This document shows positions 9,343-19,657 of a stretch of 64,000 nucleotides of DNA, piece after piece; position 1 is the first letter of the stretch; each line of letters opens with the position of its first letter. The notes below the pieces were generated by a model that saw only the letters and a program-made list of their open reading frames with translations, did no database searches and was not told the DNA's origin. The position numbers were made by a program, and so were the translations under genes. This DNA is from QQVM01 sp964544885. GTDB lineage: Bacteria; Bacteroidota; Bacteroidia; AKYH767-A; 2013-40CM-41-45. The DNA lies in NCBI GenBank assembly GCA_964544885.1, contig CAZJDX010000003.1, positions 1 through 64,000 on the forward strand. Direction: 5' to 3'.

Positions 9343-11328
9343 TCAGTTCAATACTTCACTGAGATTAGCCGGCTCTACCCAGTCGCCATTCGATTTTATC
9401 AGTTGAATGAGTTCATCAACTGCATGGCTTTCATCAATATTTCTCTGGACGACATTTTGTCCTTTGTATAAAGTGATCTTACCCGGACCGGTACCAACGT
9501 ATCCATAATCTGCGTCGGCCATTTCACCGGGGCCGTTAACGATACAACCCATTATTCCGATCTTTACGCCTTTGAGATGTTCTGTCCTTGCACGGATCTT
9601 GGCCGTTGTTTCCTGCAGGTCAAACAAGGTCCGTCCGCAACTTGGGCAACTTATATATTCAGTTTTGGAAATTCTGGTACGGCTTGCCTGCAGTATTCCG
9701 AAACTTAAAGTGTTTACCGTTTTCAGGGATGACTTTCCATTCGTACTGATCCACAGACCATCGCCAAAGCCATCAAGGAACAAGGCGCCGGATTCGCTCG
9801 CAGCCCTGAGTTGTAATTCCTGATCATTTAATCCTGCATAGTTTCTTTTGATAAGTACTGGAATGTTTTTTATTTCCTCCGTTTGCACAAGTTCTATGAA
9901 CATCCTTCTGAGTTCAGCCATTCCATGAGGATTATCAGATTCGAACACAAGCACAATATTTTCGGTGTCTGTAAGTCCTGTTTTAACGGTATCGTTCAGA
10001 ATGAAATCCGCAGTGACGCGGATGAAATTCAGGACAGGTGATTGTTTAGAAGTTGAAAAAATTTCCCACGAATCAAAGAGCGGATAATATCTTTCCTTGT
10101 GCTGGTTTTTCAACCATACATCCGCGTTCAGGATTACACCAAGAGTTCCGGGAATTTCAAATTCCGCAATCAGATCGCCGGTAAAAATATAATCGCAGGC
10201 CTGGTCGCTGAGGTTCCATTTGTCAAGCGCCTGCGAATAATTATATCCTGTGGGGAAGAGTGATGCCGGAATGATTTTGTCTTTATAACTCATATCCGCC
10301 ACTACAACAGGAACTTGTCCTTCTCCGATGTTGAGCACCTTATGACTATGACGTCGTTTATACTCAAAAGGTGAATAGGGAAGCGCTGAAGAATCTGCTA
10401 CCGGTTTTATTTTCCTCTGAAGTCCGGCTCTGTCGTTGTATGGTGAAATCAGCATCCTCGCGACAGGGATCTCAAATTCGGGATCTTCAGTGAGTGAAAC
10501 CCGGATGGTATCACCGATACCGTCTTCAAGAAGTGTTCCGATTCCTGTGGCTGATTTTATTCTTCCATCCTCTCCCTCACCCGCTTCTGTGACCCCCAGG
10601 TGCAATGGATAGTTCATATTTTCTTCTTTCATCTTCACTATGAGAAGACGATAAGCCTGAGCCATAACCAGCGGATTACTTGCCTTCATGGACAAGACGA
10701 TATGATAATAGGATTCTGACTCGCAGATCCGGAGAAATTCAAGCGCGGATTCCACCATCCCCAAGGGCGTATCACCATAACGGCTCAGAATACGGTCGCT
10801 CAGGGAACCATGATTCGTTCCAATGCGCATGGCAGTTCCATTCTCCTTGCAAATTTTTACCAGGGGTGTGAACCTTGCTCTTATTCGATCAAGTTCTTCT
10901 CCATAGGCGGCATCCGTATACTCAATATTTTCAAATTTTTTCTTGTCCGCGTAATTACCCGGATTGATCCTGACTTTTTCAACGACCCTGGCTGCCCACT
11001 CTGCCGCATTTGGAGTGAAATGAATATCAGCTACCAAAGGTGTATTAAATCCACGTTTCCGTAGTTCTTTTCTTATGTTTTCAAGATTTTTAGCTTCATG
11101 AATGCTGGGTGCTGTAATACGTACCAGTTCACAGCCTGCTTCGATCATCCGGATACTTTGTTCTACCGTTGCCTGAGTATCCAGTGTGTCGGTTGTTGTC
11201 ATGGATTGAACACGTATTGGATTTTCGCCCCCAATACCAAGGTCTCCGCATTTTACTTCACGGGTTTTGAGCCTGGAGTAGAGGGTGAGGCTGTTGCAGT
11301 ACTTTTTATATTTTGAAATATTCAACAT
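9343..11328 (-). CDS. ispG: 4-hydroxy-3-methylbut-2-enyl-diphosphate synthase, long form
   Basis: Fe-S enzyme of the MEP isoprenoid pathway: it reduces 2-C-methyl-D-erythritol 2,4-cyclodiphosphate to HMBPP. 661 residues, the three-domain form found in Bacteroidota, Chlamydiae and plants, with an insertion of about 250 residues between the TIM barrel and the C-terminal [4Fe-4S] domain. The barrel starts with NPIRVQSMTTTDTLDTQATVEQ. Cluster ligands are visible as Cys561, Cys564 (CPSCGRTLFDLQ) and Cys595, followed by Glu602 (GCIVNGPGEMADADYGYVG). The ATG at 11328 leaves about 30 residues before the barrel. A TAnnTTTG box lies upstream. Confidence 0.95.
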   Translation of the reverse strand: MLNISKYKKYCNSLTLYSRLKTREVKCGDLGIGGENPIRVQSMTTTDTLDTQATVEQSIRMIEAGCELVRITAPSIHEAKNLENIRKELRKRGFNTPLVADIHFTPNAAEWAARVVEKVRINPGNYADKKKFENIEYTDAAYGEELDRIRARFTPLVKICKENGTAMRIGTNHGSLSDRILSRYGDTPLGMVESALEFLRICESESYYHIVLSMKASNPLVMAQAYRLLIVKMKEENMNYPLHLGVTEAGEGEDGRIKSATGIGTLLEDGIGDTIRVSLTEDPEFEIPVARMLISPYNDRAGLQRKIKPVADSSALPYSPFEYKRRHSHKVLNIGEGQVPVVVADMSYKDKIIPASLFPTGYNYSQALDKWNLSDQACDYIFTGDLIAEFEIPGTLGVILNADVWLKNQHKERYYPLFDSWEIFSTSKQSPVLNFIRVTADFILNDTVKTGLTDTENIVLVFESDNPHGMAELRRMFIELVQTEEIKNIPVLIKRNYAGLNDQELQLRAASESGALFLDGFGDGLWISTNGKSSLKTVNTLSFGILQASRTRISKTEYISCPSCGRTLFDLQETTAKIRARTEHLKGVKIGIMGCIVNGPGEMADADYGYVGTGPGKITLYKGQNVVQRNIDESHAVDELIQLIKSNGDWVEPANLSEVLN

Positions 11329-11345
11329 ACAGGAATTACAGATAA

Positions 11346-11353
11346 CAAAGGTA
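11346..11353 (-). promoter_or_regulatory. Putative ispG -7 promoter element (TACCTTTG)
   Basis: On the minus strand TACCTTTG matches TAnnTTTG and ends 18 bases before the ispG ATG. I see no matching -33 TTTG at 19-21 bases. Confidence 0.35.
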
Positions 11354-11770
11354 TGTAAAATTGAAAACCTTTCCTTGATTCAAGATCCGTTGGGGCAAAG
11401 AATTCATTTTACAGAAAACTATGACAAAACCGGTATACACTCACAACTAAGAACAGTTCATTCACATGCTAAAAAGGAGTATTTACATTAAAGGTTTAAT
11501 CCATCCTGCGAAAGGGACAATTATCCTTAAATTTGATAAGATTTAAGAAACATGCCATAATGAAACCAATCTTCGTTCTTTTATAGGCAATCTTTTTTAA
11601 AACCGATTTTCACAATCAACAATGATCCGGAAAACAAGTTTTACTTCATCCGGACCAGTTTTGCATTAGCATGAAGACATCATCTGTGGGCCTGAGAAAA
11701 TGGTTGTGGGTGCAGACGGAAGAATTGCTATTTATAACAAAATGGTTCAAGACTTCTTGTTTCAAATGGT
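11354..11770. other. Long spacer with decayed 5' end of the following gene
   Basis: No intact gene is seen. On the plus strand at 11560 an ATG starts a signal-peptide-like run (MKPIFVLL) that stops at a TAG (11584-11586). The frame after it is hydrophobic (AIFFKTDF) and closes quickly. This may be the broken start of the T9SS gene that begins at about 11771 in another frame. The rest is AT-rich without clear signals. Confidence 0.3.
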
Positions 11771-13606
11771 TTGACAAATCAATTTTCGACATATTTTACC
11801 AGTTATAATAGCGGTATTCAGTTCAGATATATCACTGATTTGATAGCGACTCCAGATAGCGGATTTCTCTATGTGGTTTTTTATTCCAATCCCGGACTAC
11901 TGATTCGTGAATCAACACTCTTCAAAATTGGAAGAAACTCCTGGTCTTTCGTGTTCCCAACCGATTTTCCGGGAGAATATGTCAGCTCAGTTTCGTTAAC
12001 TTCAGATGGGAATTATGCCTGTCAGGGAAGTGACACAATATATGTTATTACTCCTTCAGGACAGAGAGTTCCCAATCCTTCAAACTCCGCCATCTACCTG
12101 ATCAATCAGTATAGTGATGGTAACCAGTTGGTGAAGGAGCAGAATATATTACGTTTTCAGGATTCAGTATCGAATGTTTTGGAGTCTGTACCAGCAACAG
12201 GTAAGTATCTTGCAAATGACAGTCTGCTTTTTGCCGTCAGGTCTGATTCCCTTTCCAGGTTGAGTTTACTAGACGGATCAACGCTTTGGACCAGTTCAAC
12301 ATCCGCAATAAGAGATTTTGATTTTTCAAATTCAGAGGGTTGTATCTGGTTGAATACGGGCGGAGACCTGGCATTTATAGATTCAGTTGGAAACGTATCA
12401 CAATCAAAAACATTTCAGTTTCCATTGCACGGATTGAAGTTAGTACGTAAGCTTCCTTCGGGTTTGTATTTAACGGGTGGGGCATATCCAAGCAATCGTT
12501 TCTTTTACACTGCAGACTATCTCTATTCTTCGTTTATTGCAACGCTTGATTCTACGGGTAATGGAGTTATAGATTCTACTTCCATCGTATGGCCTTTGGA
12601 TGTAAACAGAGATTATACTATTTCCTATTCAGACATTGCCTATTTAAATCTTGCCTATGGAGCGCAGGGACCATCACGTGATATCTGGCCTGATATCAGA
12701 GGGAATCCGCCTTATTTTCAAAGTGATTTTGCAGTTGACTGGGTTGGAATTTTCTGTAACGGGATCAATTACAAACACGCTGATATAAATGGTGATGGAG
12801 TGGTTGATAGCCTTGATTTTATACCGTTCAAATCCTTTCACGGAAGTATAGTCCAGGTTTATCTGAGAAAAGGGACGGAATCCAAACTTTTATCTACGCC
12901 GGATTTTTCGATTGTGCCGGAAAGAAATATAGTTGCTCCGGGAGATACTGTCAGATTTTTCTTTGTGATCGGTAACACGTTGAATCAGGTGGATAGCCTA
13001 TGTGTATTTGCTTTTGGAGTATGCAATACTTCAGGAAATTTTGACCCTTCTTTTGTCCGAATGGAAGTTTTAGATAGTGATTTTGGACAATTATCCGAAT
13101 TCAGAATTGATACAAGCGGAGTTTATCCAGGCTTTCTTTTGCTTAGGTTTATGTTGTCCAGACTTGATTTACAAAACAGAAACAGATTGTTTGATACACT
13201 TGGATATGTTGATCTCAAAGTGTACGATACAATTTCTGTTTCTCAAACTGATCAGTTAAGTTTCGAATCTATCATAGCATTAGATAATTGCGGAAATGAA
13301 CGAGCGGTCATTCCAGTAAGTAATCCGATATTGATTCAAACCTCAATCAACTCAATACATGAAGCGGTTTTGCAACAATTTAATATGTTCCCGGTACCTG
13401 CTAAAAACAAAGTAAATTTGATTTTTAGTTCCCAGGGTATAAAAAATATCAGAGTCACTGACATGCTGGGAAAAGTTATTTTAGACATGCAAACAGATTT
13501 GATTAAAACAGAGATTAAAACTGAAGGACTTGCTGAAGGAATGTATATTGTTTCTGTAAACGAGCAGCCTGTTTTTGACAATCAACTTTTAATAGTAACA
13601 CACTGA
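11771..13606 (+). pseudogene. T9SS cargo protein lacking its signal peptide (possible 5'-truncated gene)
   Basis: 611 residues with no signal peptide and only a TTG as possible start, while the frame is closed by a TAA at 11735 just upstream. The body is a beta-rich repeat region (FRYITDLIATPDSGFLYVVF and similar blade-like strands), then a dockerin-like calcium motif pair (DVNRDYTISYSDIAYLNL and DINGDGVVDSLDF), a cohesin-like segment (NIVAPGDTVRFFFVIGN), and a C-terminal type IX secretion sorting domain from about 535 (FNMFPVPAKNKVNLIF to MYIVSVNEQPVF). It is a paralogue of the convergent gene at 13679-15784, which does have a signal peptide. Without one this protein could not reach the T9SS, so I suspect an upstream frameshift or decay. 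Confidence 0.6.
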
Positions 13607-13678
13607 GGTCTTTTTATATTCAGTCATTGTTCCTTTATGTACCGTTTTATACGTTTACTAAATGCTTTGATAGAACAA

Positions 13679-15784
13679 TCATTGTTTGATGAATTTTTTC
13701 GAGAATACAGATATTCCTTCTTTTTTCAACTCTAGCAAATAGCTACCGTTAGCCAAAGACCTTGTCGGAATTTCAAATTCCCTTTTATTTGAAGTTAACA
13801 TCTTTATACATTCTTTGCCTGTTAGATCATAAATGTGTATCGAAATATTCTTCTCAGGAAGTTGTTTAAGATTGATTTTATCCTGGAAAGGATTCGGGAA
13901 TATCAGAATAGACTTACTAGTATCGCTACTGATTGTTGAAACGGTTGAACGTAAATATACTGATCTGGTATTGTATTGAAGTTCCACGGGAAATCCGCTG
14001 GCAGTAATTGCTTTTAATCCTAAGCAGCTTATTCTCAGTTCTGGATTGGGAGAATATATGTCGTGAATACAAACATCTGCGAACCCGATCGTATCTGTTG
14101 AAATATTAATTGAATTTTGCCAGTCTTTACGTGCTTGAAGAAATGATAAATGAAAGGTCCATGGATGATATGTCCAGAATCGTTGATTTGAAACAGGACT
14201 AAGATCATTGTCTAAATTAGTGATGTTCACTCGACTTGCATAATAATTGAAAGAGGGCAGGGAATCCAATATTAGATTGCATGCAATCCCGTAGATAGAA
14301 TCAATAATAAAACCGTTTTCACCAAGTACAAAATAGAATCTTACCGTATCCCCGATATTTGCAGAATCCTGATCAGGAAGGCAGCTGAATGAGGGTATTG
14401 GATTTTTCGAATTCTTGTTTTCTTGAAATAAATCAGCCTTTCGAAAATTCGTAGACGTATTCTGATGTGCTAAGCCAAATATTCCAAGGAATTCAATATC
14501 TAGTGAATCTATTTTACCATCAGGAACAACATCACATTGATTATGATTCACTCCAGTGCCAAAAGTGCTTTCAAAATTAACCGCAATATCACCTACCATA
14601 TAAGGTGCAATATATAGAAGAGAAGTATCAATCCGAGGTGGACCAGATATGCCCTGTGCTAACGCTATATAAACGATATCAGAAAACTCAAGGATATTAT
14701 CATCATCTGCATCACCAGGATAAACCTGTGTAGTTGTATCTGCAATACTAATTCCCATTGAATCGATTGTAGCAATAAAAATGGAATAGTCTATATCATT
14801 TGGAACTTCAGCACTTAGGTAAGTCCCACCATACAAAATTGTTCCATCTGATTGTTCTCCAAGTACACCGAGCATGAAGTGAGTCAATTGAGCATAATTT
14901 GACCATTTAATATTTCCGTTTTCATCATAATAATTTATTGTCTTGTCCTTATACGCAATCCATCCTCCGTCACTCAGAATTGAATAGTTATACAAGCTTG
15001 CATCAGGAAGATAATGTGCAGAACCAGTCATTCCTGTTTGAAGATCAACTTTATAAAGTGTATCACCATTAACTCTATACAGATAAGTATCTCTGTAATA
15101 GTGATTTCCGGCTTGAAGGGTATAAATCATATTTAACATTGAGTCCATCCTGCCATTGAATTGTTGATTTCTAATCAGCAGGTCTCCATTAGTAAATCCT
15201 ATTATACTCCCTGGTCCCGATGTATTTATTGCTTTAACTATTCTTCCCGTGTCGTTTAAAAAATACAAAGAGTCCATAGCCAGTGCTGCATACCCGCCTG
15301 GAATAATTGCGATATCAAAAGTTATCTGTTCGATACCACTGCTGTTTTGAATTTTTGGAATTTCAGTACTCCACTCCAGAATACCGTTTTTGGAGAACTT
15401 CTTCAAATAAGAGTAACTGTTTCCGGACAGTGGTACAAATAAGTTATCAGCAAAAATTAACCCACTGTCGGGTGTTGCATTTAGTCCTGAAATATCATGC
15501 TTGTTTGATCCTTGTGAGACGGTTACAGGTATTTCGAATATGCTGTTCCCGGCCAAGTCTATTTTTCGAATTTCACTTTTATCACGATCAGTGTAACAGT
15601 AGATTAAAGAATTTCCGTCTGCTGACTGTGAAAAAAATCTCAGGAATAGCACAGAATCCTCCGGATTGTCATACATATTATTAGCTCTAGTATTGAAGCT
15701 TAGCCGGTTTACATAAGTTGTCTGTGCTGTTATCAGGGTTTGAAGAACAGCGATAAAAAAAATCAGAAATAAATGTTTCTTCAC
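13679..15784 (-). CDS. T9SS-secreted protein with dockerin-like and cohesin-like regions
   Basis: 701 residues with a clear signal peptide (MKKHLFLIFFIAVLQTLITAQ). The first about 330 residues look like propeller-type repeats (GLNATPDSGLIFADNLF, PGGYAALAMDSLYFLN). Next comes a dockerin-like pair of calcium loops (PGDADDDNILEFSDIVY and CDVVPDGKIDSLDIEFL), then a cohesin-like beta domain starting DSANIGDTVRFYFVLGE, and finally a type A sorting domain (ILIFPNPFQDKINLKQLP ... LANGSYLLELKKEG) that directs export through the T9SS and attachment to the cell surface. Convergent with its paralogue on the plus strand, 72 bases apart. Exact role unknown. Confidence 0.8.
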   Translation of the reverse strand: MKKHLFLIFFIAVLQTLITAQTTYVNRLSFNTRANNMYDNPEDSVLFLRFFSQSADGNSLIYCYTDRDKSEIRKIDLAGNSIFEIPVTVSQGSNKHDISGLNATPDSGLIFADNLFVPLSGNSYSYLKKFSKNGILEWSTEIPKIQNSSGIEQITFDIAIIPGGYAALAMDSLYFLNDTGRIVKAINTSGPGSIIGFTNGDLLIRNQQFNGRMDSMLNMIYTLQAGNHYYRDTYLYRVNGDTLYKVDLQTGMTGSAHYLPDASLYNYSILSDGGWIAYKDKTINYYDENGNIKWSNYAQLTHFMLGVLGEQSDGTILYGGTYLSAEVPNDIDYSIFIATIDSMGISIADTTTQVYPGDADDDNILEFSDIVYIALAQGISGPPRIDTSLLYIAPYMVGDIAVNFESTFGTGVNHNQCDVVPDGKIDSLDIEFLGIFGLAHQNTSTNFRKADLFQENKNSKNPIPSFSCLPDQDSANIGDTVRFYFVLGENGFIIDSIYGIACNLILDSLPSFNYYASRVNITNLDNDLSPVSNQRFWTYHPWTFHLSFLQARKDWQNSINISTDTIGFADVCIHDIYSPNPELRISCLGLKAITASGFPVELQYNTRSVYLRSTVSTISSDTSKSILIFPNPFQDKINLKQLPEKNISIHIYDLTGKECIKMLTSNKREFEIPTRSLANGSYLLELKKEGISVFSKKFIKQ

Positions 15785-15802
15785 TGAACTTTAGATTTTA
15801 TT

Positions 15803-16744
15803 TCATTTCTTCCGCAGCCAAACACTTAACTGCATACCTGTTCCTGTAATTTTCATTACAGGTTTCAGGATGAAATCGGCGAAGCCGGGTAAATGTGTAT
15901 TGCATACGTAGTATTCATGATGGACCAGTTCGTAATTGTGCAGGGTCGCATGACTGCGAAAGGATTTTAAACTGAACTCGTAAAGATGATACGGTTCATG
16001 CATAGGACTAAGGTTCGTCACGTAGTCTGTTCTCCTGAACCAATAATACAAATTGATGAGTTTGCTGATAAGCCAGCCGGACGAAGGAACTTCGATCTGA
16101 ATAATTCCTCCCGGTTTCAACCAGGTCAGCGCTTTAAGTATAGCTTCGGAAGGGTTATACAGGTGTTCCAGTACAGCGCCAAAAGAAATGAAATGGAAAT
16201 GGTTTTCAGGGAATTCCGTTTCCTCCAGCATCGTATTTTTTAAACGATCGGGTGAAATCCCTGTCCTGCTTATTGCCCGTTCATAAAACTGCCTGCCCGG
16301 TTCAATTCCGTAAACATCAAATCCAGACCGGGAGAGAGCCATCATAGTCTTACCTAATCCTGCTCCTATGTCCAGGGCTTTCATTCCTTCCTTGATCTTT
16401 ATAAAATTTTTCAGCAATATAAGTTCATACTGAAAGTAAGACTGATCGATTGAAAAATATTCCGAGTTCCAGTATGTTTCCGGAAGCACTCCATAATGAT
16501 CCTGAATATTCTCCGGAACAGGTTGGGGATTTGAATAAATCAATCCGCAATGCCTGCACCTGACAACGCTTGTAGAGATTCCTGATTTAATTTTGGGATT
16601 TAAGCCTTGAGAGGAGTTCATTCTCTTGCCAAGAGTTTCCTGAAAGGAAGCCCCTTTCCCACACATGATACAAGATTGAACAGGTATGAAATTATATCGT
16701 AATGACTTTCTCCGCATTTCAGCTTCTTTACCCTGACTGTTCAT
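15803..16744 (-). CDS. Class I SAM-dependent methyltransferase with N-terminal zinc-ribbon
   Basis: 313 residues. The N-terminus carries two CxxC knuckles, CIMCGKG and CRHCGLIYSNPQP, as in the zinc-binding domain that precedes many sugar or small-molecule methyltransferases. The Rossmann core follows, with the SAM-binding loop ALDIGAGLGKTM, the acidic end of strand 2 (VYGIEPG) and the post-motif FHFISFGAVLEHLYNPSEAI. The ATG at 16744 (MNSQGKEAEM) is preferred over a TTG further upstream. Substrate not evident; similar proteins act in surface polysaccharide or antibiotic-like modification. Confidence 0.8.
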   Translation of the reverse strand: MNSQGKEAEMRRKSLRYNFIPVQSCIMCGKGASFQETLGKRMNSSQGLNPKIKSGISTSVVRCRHCGLIYSNPQPVPENIQDHYGVLPETYWNSEYFSIDQSYFQYELILLKNFIKIKEGMKALDIGAGLGKTMMALSRSGFDVYGIEPGRQFYERAISRTGISPDRLKNTMLEETEFPENHFHFISFGAVLEHLYNPSEAILKALTWLKPGGIIQIEVPSSGWLISKLINLYYWFRRTDYVTNLSPMHEPYHLYEFSLKSFRSHATLHNYELVHHEYYVCNTHLPGFADFILKPVMKITGTGMQLSVWLRKK

Positions 16745-16936
16745 ATTTACCGATAGGTTCAATAATTCGGAGACGTGATTTAACTTCCAACCTGATTTGT
16801 CAGAGTAAAATTACTGCAAATTGTTATTCCTGTTTCAGCCTCTTTCCGGAAGATTGAATTAATTGGTGAATAACCGACACGAATAGGCAAGTGCATGGTT
16901 TTTTTATGTCAGGCTAAGTCCGGTTGCTCTGATATA

Positions 16937-16965
16937 AAAAAAAGCCGGTTGCCCGGCTTCATTTA
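16937..16965 (-). terminator. Intrinsic terminator between divergently ending genes
   Basis: On the minus strand AAGCCGG, a short GCAA loop and CCGGCTT are followed by a run of eight or nine T. It lies just downstream of the DUF4139 gene (stop at 16981) and would end that transcript. Confidence 0.75.
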
Positions 16966-16980
16966 TACTAATTGAAGACT

Positions 16981-18642
16981 TTATAGCCCCGCAAGACTCG
17001 CAGCCTTTGGCATTTTTACTTCATAACTGAAGCGCAGCTTTTTGCTCTCCATAGATTTCAGATTCATTTTCCAGCTGAGCATTCCGCTCTCCTCTGTCAG
17101 TTCAGATCCGTCTCCATCAATGAGTGATACTTTAATATTGGGGTCGCTGCTGACCGGTATCTGATCATAAAGATCCAGTGTGACGGATGATGATTTTGTG
17201 TTTCTTATCGTAATCTCGTACGTGACGGATACCGTTTTTTCATCAGCCAGAATCCTTTCTTTGGTTTTGTCTTTAAGCTTTTTCCTGTTGACGACAATAC
17301 CACGGTCTTTACCAAGACTCAGCTTTACCGTGTCAGTGAATGCATCCGGATTAAGAAGCGATTTGCCTATAAAGTTTCCATCGAAGTAGATCCTGGAGTT
17401 TCCCGCTATTAGATTCAATTCGTCAAGATCATCAAGCTCCGCGATCAGATAAGCGTTCATATCAAGTTTTGGAATTGAAGAATGTTTGTAATCCACATTC
17501 AAAGACTTGTTCTGAATGGTGACAATATGCATGCCGTCATCATTCGGAATATTATACCTTATTTTAATGTCATATTCGGTCTGTATCATGCCTTCCCGTG
17601 GGTTTGTAAAATCTGCCATCGTACGAGCATCCAGCATCATCTCATCTTTGTTTGCCTCTTCCCGTGTCTCCGCAGCAGCCGCCTTGGAAACGCCCTGAAG
17701 AGAAAGTATTTCCTGATTGAATTTTTTTCGGTGATGTTGAACAAAGTTGAGGTAAAATGGATGCAGGACCGGAATTTGTGTGTTCAGCGCCGGATTGCCG
17801 GTGCTGAGTGTCAGGTCAACATTTTTCCAGTCCATTCCGGTTTGTTGGCTTATCTCGGCCTTGTAATTCAGATCTATCTTGCCATTCGTGTTTGCTCTCA
17901 GATCATAAACCGGTACCCATGCCGCACGGTCAACGTAAAAACTGATGGAGACTTTAGCCGGAGTCGCAATTTCGGAGTAGGCCATAACAACCACAACAGG
18001 TACCGATTCCTTTGGCGGATTTACACCTGCTTGTCTGATTCTGGTCAGTTCGTTGATACGGTTCTGTAAAACAGTTTTGTTTTCGTTTCTGTAAAATAGC
18101 TTTTTCTTGAGCTGGGTGCTTTCCGTGCTGATATTATTGAGCCTGGATCTGAGAAAGTTTATAGCTTCTTTGAACATTTCCAGTGTATCCCTGTTCGACT
18201 CACCTTTTATCAACCGGTTATTAAGTATGATGTTTTTTTCTGTCACAAGGCTTTGTAACTGTTCATTCAGTTCTTCAATCTCAAAATTGAGCATAACCAA
18301 AGAGTCACCGGCTGATTTGAGTTGCTTGTCGATTGGAGAGGTGATGACATTCACCGGTCTCTCATTTAGTTGTGTCTGATACTTTACATCCATGATGGTG
18401 ATATCCCCTTTTGCCGATGCCTGGAGTGAACTGACATCCATGACAGATGAAACACCTTCAAAAATAAATTCATTGATTCCGGGAACGGCGGTAAATTCGG
18501 AAGTACAGGTTAATTGCGCTCCCCGGAGATAAACAGTTGCTTTTGAAACTCTGGCCGCTTCGCGTTTGATATTGTTGCTGATCGCCGGATGTGTGGTGAT
18601 AATTCCCGCTGCCATGAGCAGGATGCAAATTGAATTTTTCAT
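16981..18642 (-). CDS. DUF4139 / mucoidy-inhibitor (MuiA)-like protein
   Basis: 553 residues with a signal peptide (MKNSICILLMAAGIITTHPA). An N-terminal DUF4140-type strand region (SKATVYLRGAQLTCTSEFTAVPG) is followed by a coiled coil (about 95-190), then the DUF4139 beta domain with the family hallmarks YDLRANTNGKIDLNYKAEISQQTGMDWKNVDLTLSTGNP and a C-terminal EVTIRNTKSSSV-type region. Homologues are exported proteins of unknown mechanism; one was named for inhibiting mucoidy. Usual family length is about 500-600 residues. A terminator follows immediately. Confidence 0.85.
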   Translation of the reverse strand: MKNSICILLMAAGIITTHPAISNNIKREAARVSKATVYLRGAQLTCTSEFTAVPGINEFIFEGVSSVMDVSSLQASAKGDITIMDVKYQTQLNERPVNVITSPIDKQLKSAGDSLVMLNFEIEELNEQLQSLVTEKNIILNNRLIKGESNRDTLEMFKEAINFLRSRLNNISTESTQLKKKLFYRNENKTVLQNRINELTRIRQAGVNPPKESVPVVVVMAYSEIATPAKVSISFYVDRAAWVPVYDLRANTNGKIDLNYKAEISQQTGMDWKNVDLTLSTGNPALNTQIPVLHPFYLNFVQHHRKKFNQEILSLQGVSKAAAAETREEANKDEMMLDARTMADFTNPREGMIQTEYDIKIRYNIPNDDGMHIVTIQNKSLNVDYKHSSIPKLDMNAYLIAELDDLDELNLIAGNSRIYFDGNFIGKSLLNPDAFTDTVKLSLGKDRGIVVNRKKLKDKTKERILADEKTVSVTYEITIRNTKSSSVTLDLYDQIPVSSDPNIKVSLIDGDGSELTEESGMLSWKMNLKSMESKKLRFSYEVKMPKAASLAGL

Positions 18643-18752
18643 ACGATTGGTTTTGCCATACTAGATTCAGGCAAGCCACCGATTCCATATTCCGATGAAA
18701 AAAAATTCTCTGTCTTCTGCTTTGACTGATCAGGTGCAGTTTGTGTCCTGCC

Positions 18753-19631
18753 TCAAAGTCCTTTGCAGCTGTTTTCTTTAAACCTGCTTTTAAGCTTCAG
18801 TGGTTTGAAAAGGGTGGATGTAAAATAGTACGTCAGGTGTATATTGGTATAGACATACCAGTCCTTGAATTTTGGATTTCCACGCTGGCTAAAAGAAGGA
18901 AAGCCCTGACTTTGTTCAGGATCATTCGAGCTGTCGGAAAGGTATACCGCAAGCGGACCTTGTTCTTCAAAAAGTTGAGTCTTATCAGGATATACCCCAC
19001 TGACATCATCCAGGTAGTCGGTAAAAGTTTTACGAAAACCGGTTTCTGCGCCCAGATCAAAATTCGGACTGAGCTTAAGTGTAAACCCGAATCCTGCAGG
19101 GATTGATATCTGCGTAAGTGCATAAGGCTCTGGATAATTACCCTGCAGGTATTGTCCCTCAGTTCCGATTTTCTGAAGCTCATATGACTGCCCGTTCACT
19201 TTTCTTTTTGGGTTGAAATGAAAGGCCGCAATACCCGCGAAGGCATAAGGTGTTACAAAGTTTCTTTTTGTAAATCCCCTCTTCCTGTTTTGAAAGGAGT
19301 AAAGGATATGAAGGCCTGCTTCATTAATATCAGTATAGAAGCTGAGATTGCGATACTGATTCCCTGAGAAATTCACAGCATCAGCATCACTGGCGCTTAT
19401 GCGGCCATGAAACAAGGTGAAGCGGAAAAATATCTGCTTGCTTACAAGGAAAACTGCATGGGCGCCAAATCCGGGCCTGGTAAAGGGCAGCGTAAAATCA
19501 TCATCAAGATCTCCTGTATAATTCGTTGCGCCACCACTGAGTCCAATACCGACTATCCCGCGTTGCTGCTGCGAATGAGCCGCATCGGTTAAAGAAAGGC
19601 AGAAGAGTATAGGAAAGACGATAAGTTTCAT
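18753..19631 (-). CDS. DUF6089 outer-membrane beta-barrel protein
   Basis: 292 residues with a signal peptide (MKLIVFPILFCLSLTDAAHSQ). The mature part opens with GIVGIGLSGGATNYTGDLDDD, the usual start of DUF6089 barrels, and continues as alternating amphipathic strands (FFRFTLFHGRISASD, LSFYTDINEAGLHILYSF, YAFAGIAAFHFNPK, AGFGFTLKLSPNFDLGAETGFRKTFTDYLDDVSG, YTNIHLTYYF). It should be an eight-stranded barrel in the outer membrane. Function unknown. Followed at 26 bases by the polysaccharide deacetylase in the same direction. Confidence 0.8.
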   Translation of the reverse strand: MKLIVFPILFCLSLTDAAHSQQQRGIVGIGLSGGATNYTGDLDDDFTLPFTRPGFGAHAVFLVSKQIFFRFTLFHGRISASDADAVNFSGNQYRNLSFYTDINEAGLHILYSFQNRKRGFTKRNFVTPYAFAGIAAFHFNPKRKVNGQSYELQKIGTEGQYLQGNYPEPYALTQISIPAGFGFTLKLSPNFDLGAETGFRKTFTDYLDDVSGVYPDKTQLFEEQGPLAVYLSDSSNDPEQSQGFPSFSQRGNPKFKDWYVYTNIHLTYYFTSTLFKPLKLKSRFKENSCKGL

Positions 19632-19657
19632 TTCAATCGTGGGTCATGTTCCTGGAA

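Noticed and set aside
9343..11328. IspG fused to an unrelated domain
   Set aside because: The extra middle part is the normal insertion in the long IspG form of Bacteroidota, so it is not a novel fusion.
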